From Alphaproteobacteria bacterium (GTDB lineage Bacteria; Pseudomonadota; Alphaproteobacteria; UBA8366), in contig JANQKC010000010.1 of assembly GCA_028281325.1 (NCBI GenBank), forward strand, positions 1 to 64,000: DNA of 64,000 nucleotides. Reading direction: 5' to 3'. Both the position numbers and the translations under genes were made by a program. Below the pieces are notes generated by a model. It had not been told where the DNA came from, did no database searches, and saw nothing but the letters and a program-made list of their open reading frames with translations. Shown here in pieces: positions 26,797 to 35,205 of this stretch. Every line of letters begins with the position of its first letter. Position 1 is the first letter of the stretch.

Positions 26797-29286
26797 ATGC
26801 GCGCGAACGCCCCGCTCAAGAGACCCCGCCGCGACAACGGCGGCCCGGACGGCCAACTCGCCATCGACCTGCCCGGCGCCCTGCCGGACCGCTTCGCCGA
26901 TTGGTTCGCGTCGCGCGGCTGGCGGCCGCATCCGCATCAGCTGGCGCTGCTCGATGCGGCCTCGCGCGGCAAGACCACATTGCTGATCGCGCCGACCGGC
27001 GGCGGCAAAACGTTGGCCGGGTTCCTGCCGTCGCTGGTCGAGATCGCCGAGGGCGGCGCGCGCGGATTGCACACGCTCTACATATCGCCGCTGAAGGCGC
27101 TGGCGGTCGACGTTCACCGCAACCTGCAGATGCCGATCGAGGAAATGGGCCTGCCGGTCACCGCCGACACGCGCACCGGCGACACATCGCAGCACCGCCG
27201 CAAACGCCAGCGCGAGACGCCGCCCAACATCCTGCTGACGACGCCGGAGTCGCTGACCCTGTTGTTGAGTTACGCCGACGCGCCGCGAATGTTCCGCAAT
27301 CTGCGTTGCGTGGTGCTGGACGAGGTGCATGCCCTGGCCGGCAACAAGCGCGGCGATCAACTGGCGCTTTGCCTCACCCGGCTGCAGGCGCTGGCGCCCG
27401 AATGCCGCCGCGTCGGCCTGTCCGCCACTGTCGCCTGGCCGGACGCGCTCTGCCGCTGGGTCGCGCCCGACGCCAAGGCGGACAGCGTGCACCTGATCGA
27501 GGGCGGCGGCGCGGTCGATTCCGAAGTCCGCATGCTGGTCACACGCGAGAAGATGCCCTGGTCCGGGCATATGGCGGTGCACGCCCTGCCGGAGGTCTAC
27601 GACGAAATCCGCAAGGCGGGCACGACGCTGGTCTTCGTCAACACGCGGGCGCAGGCGGAAATCGTGTTCCAGGAATTGTGGCGGGTGAACGACGACAACC
27701 TGCCGATCGCCCTGCACCACGGCAGCTTGGCGCGGGAGCAGCGCCAGAAGGTCGAGGGGGCGATGGCCGAAGGATCGCTGCGCGCGGTGGTCGCCACCTC
27801 GTCGCTCGATCTCGGCATCGACTGGGCCGCCATCGACCTGGTGGTGCAGGTTGGCGCGCCAAAGGGCGTGAGCCGCCTGATCCAGCGCATCGGCCGCGCC
27901 GGGCACCGGCTGGACACGCCGAGCCGCGCGGTGCTGGTGCCCGCCAACCGGTTCGAGGTGCTGGAATGCCGCGCCGCGATGGACGCGATCCGCGAGGAGA
28001 CGCTCGACGGCGAGCCGCCGCAGCCGGGCGGGCTCGACGTGCTGGCGCAGCATGTAATGGCGATGGCCTGTTCCGCGCCGTTCCATCCCGACGCCCTGTA
28101 TGCGGAAATCATCCGCGCCGCCCCCTATGCCGAGATCACGCGGGCGGAGTTCGACGATGTCGTCGCCTTCGTCGATCACGGCGGTTACGCGTTGCGCAGC
28201 TACGACCGCTGGCGGCGGCTCGAAGCGCTGCCGGACGGGACCTACCGCGCCGCCTCGCCCGCGATGGCGCGGCGGCTGCGGATGAACCTCGGCACCATCG
28301 TCGAGGCGAACACCCTGAAGGTGCGGATCAAGCGCGGCCCCTTCCTCGGCGAGGTCGAGGAGTATTTCGCGCTCGGCCTGGAGATCGGCGACACCTTCAT
28401 CTTCTCGGGCCAGATGCTGCGCTTCGAAGGCATCCGCGAGATGACCGTCGAGGCGAGCCGCGCGCCGGGCGACGCGCCGAAGGTGCCCGCCTATGTCGGC
28501 GGCCGCCTGCCGCTGACCACGCATCTGGCCGACCGGGTGCGGGCGATCCTGGCGCGGCCCGCCGCCTGGGGCGCGCTGCCGGACCAGGTGCGCGAGTGGC
28601 TGAACATCCAGCTATGGGCCTCATCGCTGCCGGAGCCGAGCGCCCTGCTGGTCGAGAGCTTCCCGCGCGGCGACAAGCATTTCACCGTCGCCTACTGCTT
28701 CGAGGGCCGCAACGCGCACCAGACGCTCGGCATGCTGCTGACCCGCCGGATGGAGCGCGCGGGCCTGGCCCCGCTCGGCTTCGTCGCCACCGACTACGTC
28801 ATCGCCGTGTGGAGCCTGAAACCGGTCAGCAACGTCGCCGAGCTGTTCGACGAGGACATGCTGGGCGACGACCTGGAAGCCTGGATGGACGAATCGTCGA
28901 TGCTGAAGCGCACCTTCCGCAACGTGGCGGTGATCGCCGGGCTGATCGAGCGGCAGTATCCCGGCCAGCAGAAGACCGGACGGCAGGTCACCTTCAACTC
29001 CGACCTGATCTACGACACGCTTCGCCGCCACGAGCCGAACCACATCCTGCTGCAGGCAACCCGCCGCGACGCGGCGCGTGGGCTGACCGACATCAGCCGG
29101 CTCGCCGGGATGCTGAAGCGCGCCAAGGGCAACATCCTGCACCGGCGGCTCGACCGGGTGTCGCCGCTGGCGGTGCCGATCCTGCTGGAGATCGGCAAGG
29201 AGCGTGTGGAGGGATCGGCGATCGACCTGATGCTCGACGAAGCGGCGCAGGAGCTGATCGCCGAAGCGACAACGGGCGCGCCATGA
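26797..29286 (+). CDS. Ligase-associated DEXH-box helicase (Lhr-like)
   Basis: About 829 residues from ATG 26797; an in-frame ATG at 26704 would add 31 residues with little family resemblance. Superfamily 2 motifs are clear: Walker A APTGGGKTLAGF, DEVH in VVLDEVHALAGNK, SAT in VGLSATVAWP, and motif VI QRIGRAGHRLD. The C-terminal Lhr domain includes FTVAYCFEGRNAHQTLGML. Probably an ATP-driven 3'-5' helicase acting with the ligase, exonuclease and PdeM in DNA damage response. Confidence 0.93.
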   Translation: MRANAPLKRPRRDNGGPDGQLAIDLPGALPDRFADWFASRGWRPHPHQLALLDAASRGKTTLLIAPTGGGKTLAGFLPSLVEIAEGGARGLHTLYISPLKALAVDVHRNLQMPIEEMGLPVTADTRTGDTSQHRRKRQRETPPNILLTTPESLTLLLSYADAPRMFRNLRCVVLDEVHALAGNKRGDQLALCLTRLQALAPECRRVGLSATVAWPDALCRWVAPDAKADSVHLIEGGGAVDSEVRMLVTREKMPWSGHMAVHALPEVYDEIRKAGTTLVFVNTRAQAEIVFQELWRVNDDNLPIALHHGSLAREQRQKVEGAMAEGSLRAVVATSSLDLGIDWAAIDLVVQVGAPKGVSRLIQRIGRAGHRLDTPSRAVLVPANRFEVLECRAAMDAIREETLDGEPPQPGGLDVLAQHVMAMACSAPFHPDALYAEIIRAAPYAEITRAEFDDVVAFVDHGGYALRSYDRWRRLEALPDGTYRAASPAMARRLRMNLGTIVEANTLKVRIKRGPFLGEVEEYFALGLEIGDTFIFSGQMLRFEGIREMTVEASRAPGDAPKVPAYVGGRLPLTTHLADRVRAILARPAAWGALPDQVREWLNIQLWASSLPEPSALLVESFPRGDKHFTVAYCFEGRNAHQTLGMLLTRRMERAGLAPLGFVATDYVIAVWSLKPVSNVAELFDEDMLGDDLEAWMDESSMLKRTFRNVAVIAGLIERQYPGQQKTGRQVTFNSDLIYDTLRRHEPNHILLQATRRDAARGLTDISRLAGMLKRAKGNILHRRLDRVSPLAVPILLEIGKERVEGSAIDLMLDEAAQELIAEATTGAP

Positions 29287-29299
29287 CGGACTCTCCACG

Positions 29300-30025
29300 A
29301 TGATGCCGGGCACCGCCCTGCCGTTCGACTTCAACCGCGAATCGCTGATGGCGGACGCGAGCGGCGCGCTCTATTGGCCGGACCAGAAGACGCTGGTGGT
29401 GGCCGACCTGCATCTGGAGAAGGGCTCGGCCTACGCCAAGAACGGCAGCCATCTGCCGCCCTACGACAGCCGGGAAACGCTGCGCCGCCTGGCGCTGGCG
29501 ATCGACGCCTACGGGCCAACGCGGGTGATCTGCCTCGGCGACAGTTTCCATGACGACGACGCGGCGGGGCGGCTGCCGGACGACGACCGCGCCACCCTGC
29601 AGGCGATGACCGCCGCGATGGACTGGATCTGGATCGCCGGCAACCACGACCCGGCCCCGCCCGCCGGGATCGACGGGCTGACCACCGCCGAATTCCGCGC
29701 GGGCGAGCTGATCTTCCGGCACGAGGCGCGGAAACGCTCGTCGCCCGGCGAAGTCTCCGGCCATTTCCACCCGAAAGCGGGGGTCAACGCGCGCGGCCGC
29801 CGCGTCACCGGGCGCTGTTTCGTCGCCGACGGCAAACGGCTGATCCTGCCCGCCTTCGGCGCCTATACCGGCGGGTTGGACGTGCACGACCCGGCGATCG
29901 AATCGTTGTTGCAGGACAAATACACGGTGCTGATCTGCGGCCGCGCCCGCGTCCACCGCATCCCTCGCGAAGTGGTGCGGCGGCGGGAGGCGGCGGAGGA
30001 AACGCGGGAACCGCGGTTGATTTGA
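29300..30025 (+). CDS. pdeM: Ligase-associated metallophosphoesterase PdeM
   Basis: A 241-residue calcineurin-like phosphoesterase. Metal-binding motifs appear in order: VVADLHLEKG (around residue 35), LGDSFHDDD (about 75), GNHDP (about 114) and SGHFHPK (about 152). It is the fourth member of the ligase-associated set, lying 13 nt after the helicase stop. Predicted nuclease or phosphodiesterase in DNA repair. The first two codons are both ATG, so the exact start may be 29300 or 29303. Confidence 0.9.
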   Translation: MMPGTALPFDFNRESLMADASGALYWPDQKTLVVADLHLEKGSAYAKNGSHLPPYDSRETLRRLALAIDAYGPTRVICLGDSFHDDDAAGRLPDDDRATLQAMTAAMDWIWIAGNHDPAPPAGIDGLTTAEFRAGELIFRHEARKRSSPGEVSGHFHPKAGVNARGRRVTGRCFVADGKRLILPAFGAYTGGLDVHDPAIESLLQDKYTVLICGRARVHRIPREVVRRREAAEETREPRLI

Positions 30026-30033
30026 ACGCGGGC

Positions 30034-30387
30034 CTACTTCGCGGCGGCAGTCACCACGATTTCGACCAAGGTCGTGCCGGCGAGCGGGGCGCCGACGCAG
30101 GCGCGTTGCGGCCAGGTGTTCCAGTCGTCGCCGATCCACGCGTTCCAGACCTCGTCCATCGCTTCCTTCTGCGACATGTCGGCGAGGAAGATCTGCGCGG
30201 ACAGCATGCGCGTCTTGTCGGACCCGGCCTCGTTCAGGCTGTTCTCGATGATCTCGAGCGTGCCGCGCGTCTGCGACTGGATGTCCGGTCCGGAGGCGGA
30301 CGACGTGGCGACGGTGTAGACGATTCCTCCATGACGGACGGCCTTGTTGCGGCCCTTGGCACTGCCTTTCCAACGATCGATGCTCAT
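30034..30387 (-). CDS. RidA-family protein
   Basis: 117 residues from ATG 30387, preceded by AGGAGAA. The N-terminus SIDRWKGSAKGRNKAVRHGG, the IIENSLNEAGSDKTRMLSAQ helix-strand and the C-terminal PQRACVGAPLAGTTLVEIVV give the trimeric YjgF/YER057c/UK114 fold. The arginine in QRACV corresponds to the usual substrate-carboxylate-binding arginine. RidA members hydrolyse reactive enamine/imine intermediates; some of this divergent type act in specific catabolic pathways. Convergent with pdeM. Confidence 0.87.
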   Translation of the reverse strand: MSIDRWKGSAKGRNKAVRHGGIVYTVATSSASGPDIQSQTRGTLEIIENSLNEAGSDKTRMLSAQIFLADMSQKEAMDEVWNAWIGDDWNTWPQRACVGAPLAGTTLVEIVVTAAAK

Positions 30388-30587
30388 CGCGTTCTCCTGT
30401 TCTTCTCTATGATGGGGTTGCGGGGCGAGCGCCTGGTTGCTCTTGGCTGGATCGCCGCCCGGCGGAATGGATCCCATATGGTGATCGACTTCCCCGACTT
30501 CGTCACGGATTTTCTGAAAAGCGCGCTGGAATGGATCGCACCGCATTTCGCGGATGGCAACGGAATCCCGAAGCAACCGGACCGGTT
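30388..30587. other. Gene-free stretch before a MITE-like repeat
   Basis: Together with the repeat at 30588-30745 this fills the 384-bp gap between the RidA gene and the DUF4169 gene. A plus-strand open frame crosses it (for instance MVIDFPDFVTDFLKSALEW), but it continues into the repeat and has no ribosome-binding site, so I do not call a gene. The left end should carry the RidA promoter on the minus strand. Confidence 0.4.
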
Positions 30588-30745
30588 TAGCAGGCTGCTG
30601 AAGAAGTCATTCGAATCCTTCGAGACGGGCCTATCGGCCCTCCTCAGGATGAGGAAAACACGCATAAGCCTCATGGTGAGGAGGCGCGATAGCGCCGTCT
30701 CGAACCATGGTGACCGAACACCATGACTCTTTCAGCAGTCTGCTA
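30588..30745. mobile_element. MITE-like palindromic element, copy 1 (158 bp)
   Basis: Long imperfect inverted repeat. The left end begins TAGCAGGCTGCTGAAGAAGT and the right end, read on the other strand, begins TAGCAGACTGCTGAAAGAGT. Inside are nested arms TTCGAGACGG / CCGTCTCGAA, small hairpins GCCTATCGGC and GCGATAGCGC, and CCTCCTCA / TGAGGAGG. No coding capacity. Two relatives occur at 32441-32597 and 35206-35303. The structure suggests a non-autonomous mobile element; the parent transposase is not in this window. Confidence 0.7.
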
Positions 30746-30771
30746 GAAACGGATGGGACCGGGAGGGGCGG

Positions 30772-30969
30772 TCAGGAGGCTTCTTCGTCGTTACCCGTAT
30801 CGACTTGCCGGGCGTCCAGGAAAGCGACGGTGGATTTGATCTCGCGGTCGTCGCGCTCGCGCTCGGTCTTGGTGCGCCCGGAACGGGTGCGGTTTTCCGA
30901 CGCGGCCTCTGCCTTGGCGGCGCGCGCCTTTTGCTTCCGGTAACTCCGTAGATTTACGACTTCGCCCAT
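30772..30969 (-). CDS. DUF4169 family protein
   Basis: A 65-residue, highly charged protein. MGEVVNLRSYRKQKARAAKA followed by ENRTRSGRTKTERERDD is the characteristic start of the alphaproteobacterial DUF4169 family (VVNLR..RK.KAR, then ENR..FGRTK.ER). Mostly predicted helix, with no membrane segment. Function unknown. Divergent from the small membrane peptide and the FAH gene. Confidence 0.85.
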   Translation of the reverse strand: MGEVVNLRSYRKQKARAAKAEAASENRTRSGRTKTERERDDREIKSTVAFLDARQVDTGNDEEAS

Positions 30970-31124
30970 AATTGACTCGCTTCTGCGATGAGGCGCCCCC
31001 TGAGAATAAGCTTAACCGCAATCGCAGGACGACAACAAGACCAATACGGGCTTCGTTTGTGACCTACCCCGTTTGCGCTACACTGCGACGGCAATGAGAG
31101 TGGATTTTCGGTGGGAGTGACGGC

Positions 31125-31205
31125 GTGCGTATGTATTTCATCCTCAGCCTGGTGCTGTTCTTGGGGCTGACGATCTTCGGCCTGTTGAACGGCATGTTCT
31201 TCTAG
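31125..31205 (+). CDS. Tiny single-helix membrane peptide
   Basis: A 26-codon frame from GTG 31125 (24 from ATG 31131) encodes MYFILSLVLFLGLTIFGLLN then GMFF, a single hydrophobic helix. GGGAG at 31112-31116 is well placed for the GTG. It lies 46 nt before the FAH-family gene on the same strand, so it may be cotranscribed. No family recognised. The composition could also arise by chance, though the good ribosome-binding site argues for translation. Confidence 0.45.
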   Translation: MRMYFILSLVLFLGLTIFGLLNGMFF

Positions 31206-31251
31206 CACGGCAGGTAACACCGCAATCCGGTAAACAAAAAAGGAGACGTTC

Positions 31252-32034
31252 ATGCGCTGGGCGCGATTCGAACGGAACGGCAACGCGACATTCGGCATCA
31301 TCGAGGGCGATACGATCGAAGCGATCGACGGCACGCCGTTCGGCGACCACACGCGGACCGGCGACAAAGTGCCGCTGGACGGTACGAAATTGCTGGTTCC
31401 GTTCGAGCCGAAGACCTTCTACGCCGCGGGCCTCAACTATATCGGCCACATCATGGAACAGGCGGAAATGCACGGCCGCGAACCGAACATCCCGCAACAG
31501 CCGGATATCGGCTACCGCGCCAACAACGCCCTGACCGCCCATGACGAGGACATCGTCATCCCGAAGGACGCCACCGACAAGGTGCAGTACGAGGGCGAGC
31601 TGGTCGCCGTCGTCGGCAAGACGGCGAAACACCTGACCGAGGAAAACGCGCTGTCCTGCATCTTCGGCTACACCATCGGCAACGACGTCAGCGAGCGGAC
31701 CTGGCAGAAGAACGACCGCACCTTCTGGCGCGCCAAGAACGCGGACACGTTCAAGCCGATGGGGCCATGGATCGAGACCGACATCGACCTGGACAGCCTG
31801 CAGACGATGATCCGGGTCAACGGCGCGCAGACCATCCAGTTCGACACCAACAACATGCTGTTCAGCCTGCAGCGTTATATCGCCACGATGACGCAATACC
31901 TGACGCTGCATCCCGGCGACATGATCTGGTCCGGCACGGAGGGGTCATCGCCCGACATTAAGGACGGCGACGTGGTGGAGATCGAGATCAACCAGATCGG
32001 CGTGCTGCGCAACCGCTTCGTACGGGAGACATAA
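31252..32034 (+). CDS. Fumarylacetoacetate hydrolase-family protein
   Basis: A 260-residue FAH-fold enzyme that begins MRWARFERNGNATFGIIEGD. The family core is visible: FYAAGLNYIGHIMEQ, YEGELVAVVGK with the metal-binding glutamates, GNDVSERTWQ and MGPWIETDIDLD, then HPGDMIWSGTEGSSPDIKDGDVVE. These metal-dependent enzymes cleave C-C bonds or hydrate 2-oxo acids (FAHD1/HpaG type). Substrate unknown. AAAAAAGGAG precedes the ATG. Next to an NTF2-like gene, 18 nt downstream. Confidence 0.9.
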   Translation: MRWARFERNGNATFGIIEGDTIEAIDGTPFGDHTRTGDKVPLDGTKLLVPFEPKTFYAAGLNYIGHIMEQAEMHGREPNIPQQPDIGYRANNALTAHDEDIVIPKDATDKVQYEGELVAVVGKTAKHLTEENALSCIFGYTIGNDVSERTWQKNDRTFWRAKNADTFKPMGPWIETDIDLDSLQTMIRVNGAQTIQFDTNNMLFSLQRYIATMTQYLTLHPGDMIWSGTEGSSPDIKDGDVVEIEINQIGVLRNRFVRET

Positions 32035-32052
32035 CCACCACGGGAGACTGCC

Positions 32053-32427
32053 ATGACGGATTTCGACGGCGAGGCCTTCATCGACCGGTTCAACAAAGTC
32101 TGGGACGATCACGACCTGGACGGCATCGCCGACATGTTCACCGACGATGTCGTCTTCGAGGCGTCCTTCGGCAAGCATCCCTACGGCGAACGCGCGACCG
32201 GCAAGGACGCGGCGCGCAAGCTCGCCGCCGCGATTTTCGAACAGGTACCCGACCTGCGTTTCGCGGAAATCCGCCACATCGTCACGCCGGACCTCGCCGT
32301 GGTCGAATCGGTCACCACCGGCACGCCGGTCGGCGGGTCGCCGTATGAAATCCACATCGTCGACGTGCTGACGATCCGCGACGGCAAGATCGCCGCGAAA
32401 CGGTCCTACCGGAAAAGCCGGCTTTAG
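32053..32427 (+). CDS. NTF2/SnoaL-like protein
   Basis: A 124-residue alpha+beta-cone protein: FIDRFNKVWDDHDLDGIADM, FTDDVVFEASFGKHPYGE, GKDAARKLAAAIFEQVPDL and a C-terminal IHIVDVLTIRDGKIAAKRSY follow the SnoaL-like polyketide cyclase/limonene-epoxide-hydrolase layout. Such folds serve as small isomerases, hydrolases or binding proteins. Preceded by GGGAG and coupled to the FAH gene, suggesting one catabolic step pair. A paralogue on the other strand lies just beyond a repeat element. Confidence 0.8.
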   Translation: MTDFDGEAFIDRFNKVWDDHDLDGIADMFTDDVVFEASFGKHPYGERATGKDAARKLAAAIFEQVPDLRFAEIRHIVTPDLAVVESVTTGTPVGGSPYEIHIVDVLTIRDGKIAAKRSYRKSRL

Positions 32428-32440
32428 GGACGGGTTCAGC

Positions 32441-32597
32441 TAGCAGGGTGCTGAAAAGTCATTTGGATCCTTCGAGACGGGCCTATCGGCCCTCCTCAGG
32501 ACGAGGAAACCAAGCAGAAGCCTCATGGTGAGGAGGCGCGACAGCGCCGTCTCGAACCATGGAGACCCAAGACCATGACTTTTTCACCAGCCCATTA
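32441..32597. mobile_element. MITE-like palindromic element, copy 2 (157 bp)
   Basis: Same architecture as the copy at 30588-30745. The left end is TAGCAGGGTGCTGAAAAGTC; the right end on the opposite strand is TAATGGGCTGGTGAAAAAGT. The central TTCGAGACGGGCCTATCGGC and GCGCCGTCTCGAACC arms are nearly identical to copy 1. Its right edge contains the TAA stop codon of the adjacent SnoaL-like gene (32595-32597), so the insertion may have supplied that stop. Confidence 0.7.
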
Positions 32598-32975
32598 GCG
32601 CCGGTTCTTCAGAAAGCTGCTCTTCACATGAATCTTCCCGTCGCGGAAGGTGAACAGGTCGCATCCCGCGACCTCGACCGTCTTGCCGTCGGTGCGGGTG
32701 CCGCGCAGGATCCATTCGGAACAGCCGCGGTCGCCGCTGACGAAATGCCGGGCCTCGTCGAAGCGCACGTCGGGAATGTCGCGCCAAACCTCCTCGACCC
32801 TCGCGCGGACGGCGGCGGCTCCCTCGTGCCGGTCGCCCCAGGCCGCTTCGCCGCCGCCGGTCTCGAACACGCAGTCGTCGGTCATCGCGGCCATGATCCG
32901 GTCCGCGTCGTGGTCGTTCCAGGCCTCGCCGTAGGCTTCGAGAAATTCGACGGTCGGCGTGTCTGACTTGGGCAT
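32595..32975 (-). CDS. SnoaL-like protein
   Basis: 126 residues from ATG 32975 (MPKSDTPTVEFLEAYGEAWN), preceded by GAGGT; an upstream ATG at 33011 is less likely. The order of EAYGEAWNDHDADRIMAAMT, DDCVFETGGGEAAWG, VEEVWRDIPDVRF and the C-terminal FTFRDGKIHVKSSFLKNRR resembles the NTF2-like gene at 32053 and suggests an old duplication. The C-terminal few residues abut the MITE-like element. Function unknown, probably a small-ligand-binding or isomerase fold. Confidence 0.78.
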   Translation of the reverse strand: MPKSDTPTVEFLEAYGEAWNDHDADRIMAAMTDDCVFETGGGEAAWGDRHEGAAAVRARVEEVWRDIPDVRFDEARHFVSGDRGCSEWILRGTRTDGKTVEVAGCDLFTFRDGKIHVKSSFLKNRR

Positions 32976-33029
32976 GGATACCTCGTTCGGTGGCTGGGGG
33001 ACTGTTGGCATCGCGGCGGCGCACCGTTC

Positions 33030-33221
33030 CTAACGGCCGCGACCATCGCGATCCTGGAACCGTTCCGCCAAATGTTCGGCGAGCAGCCGCAACGCCAAAA
33101 GGTAGACGATCGCGGCCGCCACGAAGCCGACCGGCGACAACATCGCTTCCAGCGGCTGGTAGACAAACAGCAGCGGCAGCAATCCTACCGCATAGATGAT
33201 GACAACGATGTAGCGCTTCAT
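33030..33221 (-). CDS. Small two-helix membrane protein
   Basis: 63 residues from ATG 33221 (MKRYIVVIIYAVGLLPLLFV). Two hydrophobic helices (about 4-20 and 28-48) are followed by an amphipathic charged tail RLLAEHLAERFQDRDGRGR. In-frame upstream codons exist but add a non-hydrophobic stretch. No family recognised. Divergent from the ThDP enzyme gene. Confidence 0.55.
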   Translation of the reverse strand: MKRYIVVIIYAVGLLPLLFVYQPLEAMLSPVGFVAAAIVYLLALRLLAEHLAERFQDRDGRGR

Positions 33222-33381
33222 GTCCGGCCCGGCGATCCTGTCTGACGGCATCTTTCGCAGCGCATAAACTAAGGCCGCGCTGAGCCTCTGACAAACACGG
33301 CCCGCGGCCTCTTTGTCGGCCGGCATGCTTGACTGCTACCATCGGCGGCAAACGGCGAATTGGCACGGGAGGACACGACCC

Positions 33382-35184
33382 ATGGCGAAGAACAACATGC
33401 TCGACGGCGGTCAACTGATCGTCGATTACCTGGTCCGCGAGAAGGTGCCCTATGTGTTCGGGTTGTGCGGCCATGGCAACATCGGGTTCATCGACGCGCT
33501 GTACGAACGCTCGGACGACATCGACACGATCTCGGTGCATCACGAATCCGTCGCGGGATTCATGGCCGACGTGTACTACCGCGTGACCGGTCAGCCGACG
33601 GCGACCTTCACCTCCTGCGGTCCCGGCTCGGCCAACATGCCGATCTGCCTCGCCAACGCCTATTTCGACTCGGTGCCCTTCCTCGCCGTGACCGGCAACG
33701 TGCCGACCAGCCAGTTCAACCGGGGCGCCTTCCAGGAGACCTACCGGCAGCATCAGGCGGATTTCCCCTCCACCGTGCGCGCCTATTGCAAACGCGTGTT
33801 CCAGCCGACGCGCGGCGAGATGGTGCCTGTCGCGGTCCGCCAGGCGTGGAAGACGATGGTGACGGGCCGGCCGGGACCGGTCGTCCTCGACGTGCCGTTC
33901 GACATCTTCAAGGAAGCCGCCGCACAAGAAACCCCGAAACCCGAGGAATGGAATTCGAACATCAGCAGCCGCTGCGGCGCGGACCCCGACGGGGTGCGGC
34001 AGGCCGTCGACATGCTGCTGGCGGCCGAACGGCCGGTCATCCTGGTGGGGCAAGGCGTGAAGTACGGCGGCGCGGACAAGGACCTGCTGGCCCTGGCCGA
34101 ACGCTTGGGCATCCCGGTCGCAAGTTCCGCCAGCGGCATCGGCGCGCTCGACAGCGAGAACCCGCTCAACCTTGGGCTGGTCGCGCGCAACGGCACCTAT
34201 CAGGCGAACCAGGCGACGCGGCAGGCCGATGTCTTGTTGGCCCTCGGCGTGCGCTTCGACGACCGGACCTCAAGCTCCTGGCATCCGGGATACTCGTTCA
34301 CGATTCCGCCGACGAAGCTGATCCATGTCGACATCGACCCCGACGAGATCGGCCGAAACTATCCGGTCGCCCTGGGGCTGATGGCGGACGTCCGGACTTT
34401 CCTGCGACAGGTGCGCGCCGAACTCGACAGCCGGAAGACCACCGAGGAAGCCGCCGACGCCCGAACGGCATGGCGCGACAAGATCGACGGCTACCGCAAG
34501 GAATGGGACGCCTTCATCGCGCCCGGCTTCGTCGACGACTCCTCGCCGATCCACCCGCAGCGCGCCGCGCACGAGATCGACAAGGTCCTGCCGGAAGACG
34601 CCATCCTGGTCAGCGACATCGGCATCCATCACAACTGGCTGATCCAATTCTGCAAACCCACGCGCCCCGACTCGCTGATCGGGTCGATGGGCTTCGGGCC
34701 GATGGGCTTCGGCGTCGCGGGCGTGCTGGGCGCGAAACTCGCCGCGCCGGACCGGCCCTGCGTGTCGGTCTGCGGCGACGGCGCGTTCCTGATGCACGCC
34801 AGCGTGCTGGCGACCGCGGTGGAATACAACATCCCGGCCGTCTGGGTGGTGTGGAACAACTACGCCTACGCCTCGATCCGCGGCTTGCAGCGGGGCTATC
34901 TGGACGGCCGCGAACTGGCGACCGACTTCAAGGACCCGGAAACCGGCGCGCCCTACAACCCGGACTTCGCCGCCATGGCCCGGTCCGCCGGAGTCGAGGC
35001 GGCCAGCGTCGACCGCCCCGGCGATCTGGGCGACGCGATCCAGACGGCCATCGCGGCGAACAAGCCCTATCTGATCGACGCCAACATCGCCGCCGACGCC
35101 AACCCGTCCGGCGCGGGCGTCTGGGAGTTGCCGGGCCTGGGCATCAGCGCGCCGGCGATCGGTGGGCGCCACACACCGGGCTAG
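33382..35184 (+). CDS. Thiamine-diphosphate-dependent enzyme (acetolactate synthase-like)
   Basis: A 600-residue ThDP enzyme with the three-domain POX/AHAS layout. The catalytic glutamate is in SVHHESVAGFMAD (near residue 55). TSCGPGSANMPI, the middle domain AERPVILVGQGVKYGGADKD and the cofactor motif GDGAFLMHASVL...VVWNN (GDG to NN) are intact. Candidates include acetolactate synthase-like, oxalyl-CoA decarboxylase-like or 2-oxo-acid decarboxylases; no regulatory subunit is adjacent, so a catabolic decarboxylase or lyase is more likely. ATG 33382 follows GGGAGGA. Confidence 0.85.
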   Translation: MAKNNMLDGGQLIVDYLVREKVPYVFGLCGHGNIGFIDALYERSDDIDTISVHHESVAGFMADVYYRVTGQPTATFTSCGPGSANMPICLANAYFDSVPFLAVTGNVPTSQFNRGAFQETYRQHQADFPSTVRAYCKRVFQPTRGEMVPVAVRQAWKTMVTGRPGPVVLDVPFDIFKEAAAQETPKPEEWNSNISSRCGADPDGVRQAVDMLLAAERPVILVGQGVKYGGADKDLLALAERLGIPVASSASGIGALDSENPLNLGLVARNGTYQANQATRQADVLLALGVRFDDRTSSSWHPGYSFTIPPTKLIHVDIDPDEIGRNYPVALGLMADVRTFLRQVRAELDSRKTTEEAADARTAWRDKIDGYRKEWDAFIAPGFVDDSSPIHPQRAAHEIDKVLPEDAILVSDIGIHHNWLIQFCKPTRPDSLIGSMGFGPMGFGVAGVLGAKLAAPDRPCVSVCGDGAFLMHASVLATAVEYNIPAVWVVWNNYAYASIRGLQRGYLDGRELATDFKDPETGAPYNPDFAAMARSAGVEAASVDRPGDLGDAIQTAIAANKPYLIDANIAADANPSGAGVWELPGLGISAPAIGGRHTPG

Positions 35185-35205
35185 CCGACCGCGCGATGGA
35201 ATATG

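Noticed and set aside
26554-28524. 656-codon minus-strand open frame opposite the helicase gene
   Set aside because: High-GC shadow frame. The plus strand encodes an intact helicase with all its motifs, while the minus frame is an Arg/Gln/His-rich nonsense composition.
32584-34053. 489-codon minus-strand open frame spanning the SnoaL-like gene and part of the ThDP gene
   Set aside because: It runs in a different frame from the SnoaL-like gene and antisense to the ThDP enzyme; no recognisable domain.
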